From the NCBI GenBank assembly GCA_037043015.1, contig CM073324.1:15149013-15213012 (forward strand): DNA of 64,000 nucleotides, read 5' to 3'. The notes below the pieces were generated by a model that was not told the origin of the DNA, searched no databases, and saw only the letters and a program-made list of their open reading frames with translations. Origin of the DNA: Bryum argenteum. Lineage: Eukaryota; Streptophyta; Bryopsida; Bryales; Bryaceae. Shown here one piece after another: positions 61,502-64,000 of this stretch (position 1 is the first letter of the stretch; the number at the start of each line of letters is the position of its first letter). Made by a program: the position numbers and the translations under genes.

Positions 61502-62471
61502 CCTCTAAACGTCCTTGGGGTATTTTTAGCCAAAAACTCATTTTCAAAAAAAGTGATATAGATGAAAATAAAGATAAGCTATTCAGATCTCAACCGTACA
61601 AACTTGTAATAGACTTGTAGTAGATCATGTGGACCAAAACTTGACTCATGGGACCTCATAGATTGCAAGATCATAACATATTAGTGCGCAAAACAGGCTA
61701 CAAAATACCATCATTTCCACTTTGAAGTGAAAATACTACCAACATGAAATTTGCAATTAAAAAAATCAGCAACTAGAAAGTTGTTCATCTTCATCTCAAA
61801 GACACTCTTGTACCAAAAAAATTCACTAAGAAAAAATCTTGGCTCAAATAGTAGCCTTGTAGTTGTGAAAACTACCAAAAATTTTACAAAGGAAAAATAG
61901 TCTAAAACTAGACCCCTCGCACTCAAATCCATGCCTTTTCTTCAATTTATCCTCGATTGGGTCAAGGTTTCTACCACTAAAAATAGACTATAATTGGAAT
62001 CCATCCCAAAAAAAAAAGGCAAAATCTAACGGTGGATGAAGGAGATCTAGCTCTTCAAAAATCATCCATTTTTTCACTATTTTCATCGTAGAAACATCAT
62101 TGCAAAGCCAATACCAAAGTTATCTAGATCAAAAAACTTCCAACTACAAAGTTGTTGGGATGCATCTAAATATCAAACCTATGAATAAAAAATCATGAAG
62201 AACTATTTTAGATTTCACATAATTGGCTTGCAATGGTAAAACATGCCAAATGTTTGAAAACCCAAAAACAAAAGGTGCCTTCACTAATATCCATGCCATT
62301 TATTCATACCGGTACTTTATTTTATGAGTATGCAATTTTCACTAGACTTGATTTGTGACCTAGCCCAAGTGATTTCGTCAAGAACGGAGTTTAAATGAAG
62401 AAGTTATGGCTCTTCAAAGTTTTTGCCCTTCATCCAAAATGTCGTTTTTCGACACTAGGGATGTTTAGGGG
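61502..62471 (-). mobile_element. Long TTAA-flanked element (copy h)
   Basis: 970 bp, inverse in orientation to copy g. It starts CCTCTAAACGTCCTTGGGG and ends GACACTAGGGATGTTTAGGGG, quoted here across its last 21 bases only in part (TAGGGATGTTTAGGGG). TTAA on both sides (61498-61501, 62472-62475). The hairpin word GTCGTTTTTCGAC lies just inside the right end, and the CACTTTGAAGTG core is present. Confidence 0.82.
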
Positions 62472-62475
62472 TTAA

Positions 62476-63642
62476 GGTCAAAATTAGGATTATGGTGCAT
62501 GAGGTAAATGAACAGTTATTTATTTATGAAGACCATTACAAATGAAGCACTTACTTTTGCACTTGAGTTTATCCAAGCTTTAGGGACGCTTCACATGGAG
62601 AGTCGTGGTGAACAAATCTCCAAGTCAATTTATTCACATTTTGAGCCTAATTTGCTCAATGAACTGCTTGGAGAACACATTAAACAATAAATAAAGTGGA
62701 GGCCAATTCCCCGTGTGTAAAGCCCTTGGTGCTGACTTGTAAAAGACCAATTTGTATTATTAGCTACATTCCATGCTTTTTAAATTGTTCGCAATAAATT
62801 ATTTTAGTAAAATAGTAATTTTGTAATGGAATCAAGAGACATCCTCTACACCATGAATTGGCCTTCCATTCTTGTATCTCCAAATTTTTGGAGCGTAGGT
62901 TGTCTCATAATTTGTCCCCACCCATTACGATATAATTTCAAAAGATTGGCTTTGACTCCCCATGTAAAGCCCCTAGGGCCAATTTCAAAAAATGAACCAA
63001 TCACAAGAGAAAATTTTACCTTAAATTGGCTAAGTCTCTAATGTAAAGCCGCCGTTAGTGCACCGTCACGAGTTCAAGCAACAAAAAAATTACAAGTGGA
63101 GAACATTGTTACGAGGGCTAGCCACACTCCCCATTAATTTTGCGCCCCTAAATTGCCTTGTGTGTTTTTGAAGTTTCAAACCTCAAAATTTTTATTTTCT
63201 ACCTCTATGCACTATGGCAGTGTGGACCAAAGTTTCTTACTTTGTTTAGACTTTAAATCGTAAGATTTTGTACTCAAGCCTATTTTTAGTCACCAATATA
63301 GAAATTGATTGTTGGACGTTTGATATTTGCAAGATGATAACATACAAAGTTTGTGCAAAAAAAATTACTCGGATTTTTAAAAGGTATGAAACTTGCTCTT
63401 GTAGATTATGTAGGCTGCCCTTGTAAAACTTGTATAAGTTTGACTTGGGTCACCTAGAGATATGAGTAGGAATCTGGTTATGAACATATTACAAAAAGAA
63501 CGATTAAAACAAATATTTATAATAATAAGTTTATTTCTACCCCCCTAGGGTGTGAAAATAAAAATATGCATTAAAAAACTCTACATTTGGATTTGACTTT
63601 GCAATTTTCTCCACATACACCTTAATTGATTTTAACACTTTC
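62476..63642. other. Spacer with possible Harbinger-MITE traces
   Basis: Two words, CCCGTGTGTAAAGCCCTTGG (62711 on) and GTCTCTAATGTAAAGCCGCC (63031 on), resemble Harbinger-type right termini. I cannot pair them into an element with a target duplication. No gene. Confidence 0.4.
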
Positions 63643-63963
63643 CACTAGTAGAAAACGACACTAAAAGTAATGTCTCTAATGTCTCCAATGACTTGTCCTT
63701 GTTGACGCAAGAATACCTATTTTAATTGTGCTTCTAATAACATCAAAATAAATTATTTAATTTATCAATCTTCAATATTTTTTTCAAATAATCTAGTAGG
63801 CTATAGTGTGCTTATTACAAACAAAAGAAAATCTAAGGAAAAGTGAAGAATATAATAATTCATCTTGATGTCATCACAATTAAAATAGATACTTTGTGTT
63901 AATACGAACAACATCACTGGAGACATTAGAGACCATCACTTTTAATGCCATTTTCTAGTAGTG
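63643..63963. mobile_element. CACTA-like MITE
   Basis: 321 bp with about 50-bp inverted arms: left CACTAGTAGAAAACGACACT, right ATTTTCTAGTAGTG (inverse CACTACTAGAAAAT). Both arms contain GTCTCTAATGTCTCC. The ends match the CACTA element at 529-970. The flanking triplets TTC and AAA do not form a duplication, so border or target was altered. Confidence 0.68.
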
Positions 63964-64000
63964 AAATTCATCTATGCTATCGGAAATAGCAAAAAGACAT

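Noticed and set aside
62690-63055. A Harbinger-type MITE between the two TAAAGCC words
   Set aside because: Both words have the same orientation and no target duplication was found, so they do not form one element.

Overview
The window is nuclear DNA of a land plant. It carries single-copy, intron-rich plant genes: a SOSEKI-type polarity protein, a type 1A peptide deformylase with a long N-terminal extension, a plastid-type GNAT acetyltransferase, a BIR2-like receptor pseudokinase and a GH17 glucanase with an X8 domain. Exons are fairly GC-rich and the long spacers AT-rich. A non-flowering land plant (moss, lycophyte or similar) is my guess from the divergent SOSEKI sequence and the transposon mix; the sequence does not prove it.

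Layout of the genes. 2.2-3.3 kb: broken aldo/keto reductase relic (-). 5.0-7.1 kb: small ankyrin-repeat protein (+). 7.5-9.9 kb: HD-domain phosphohydrolase (+). 12.1-14.2 kb: peptide deformylase 1A (-). 18.3-21.7 kb: complete PIF/Harbinger transposon with both genes. 25.1-28.5 kb: SOSEKI/DUF966 protein with a C-terminal zinc-finger motif (+). 31.0-33.7 kb: LRR receptor-like pseudokinase (+). 36.4-38.0 kb: GNAT (-). 43.9-45.4 kb: beta-1,3-glucanase (-). 52.8-53.2 kb: BAP31-like ER protein (+). 55.6-59.6 kb: LINE 3' ends and a 1.7-kb TATC array. The host genes are unrelated neighbours; I see no operon or biosynthetic cluster.

The spacers are a dense, nested record of transposition that can be read down to target-site duplications (TSDs). 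I found hAT MITEs with 8-bp TSDs, one inside a CACTA MITE and one inside the aldo/keto reductase relic; Tourist-like PIF/Harbinger MITEs with TTA or TCA duplications; a TA-flanked MITE inside a SINE; and retroposon copies with 11-12 bp TSDs.

Two systems stand out. First, at least ten elements all begin TTAA-CCC(C/T)TA and end in the inverse plus TTAA, the signature expected of piggyBac. Two 607-bp copies look identical by eye, one sits inside an older member, and two members share one TTAA. Second, an RLE-type LINE ends in a (TATC)n tail, and tRNA-derived SINEs in the same window share that 3' end. One tail has grown into about 1,690 bp of almost pure TATC repeat.
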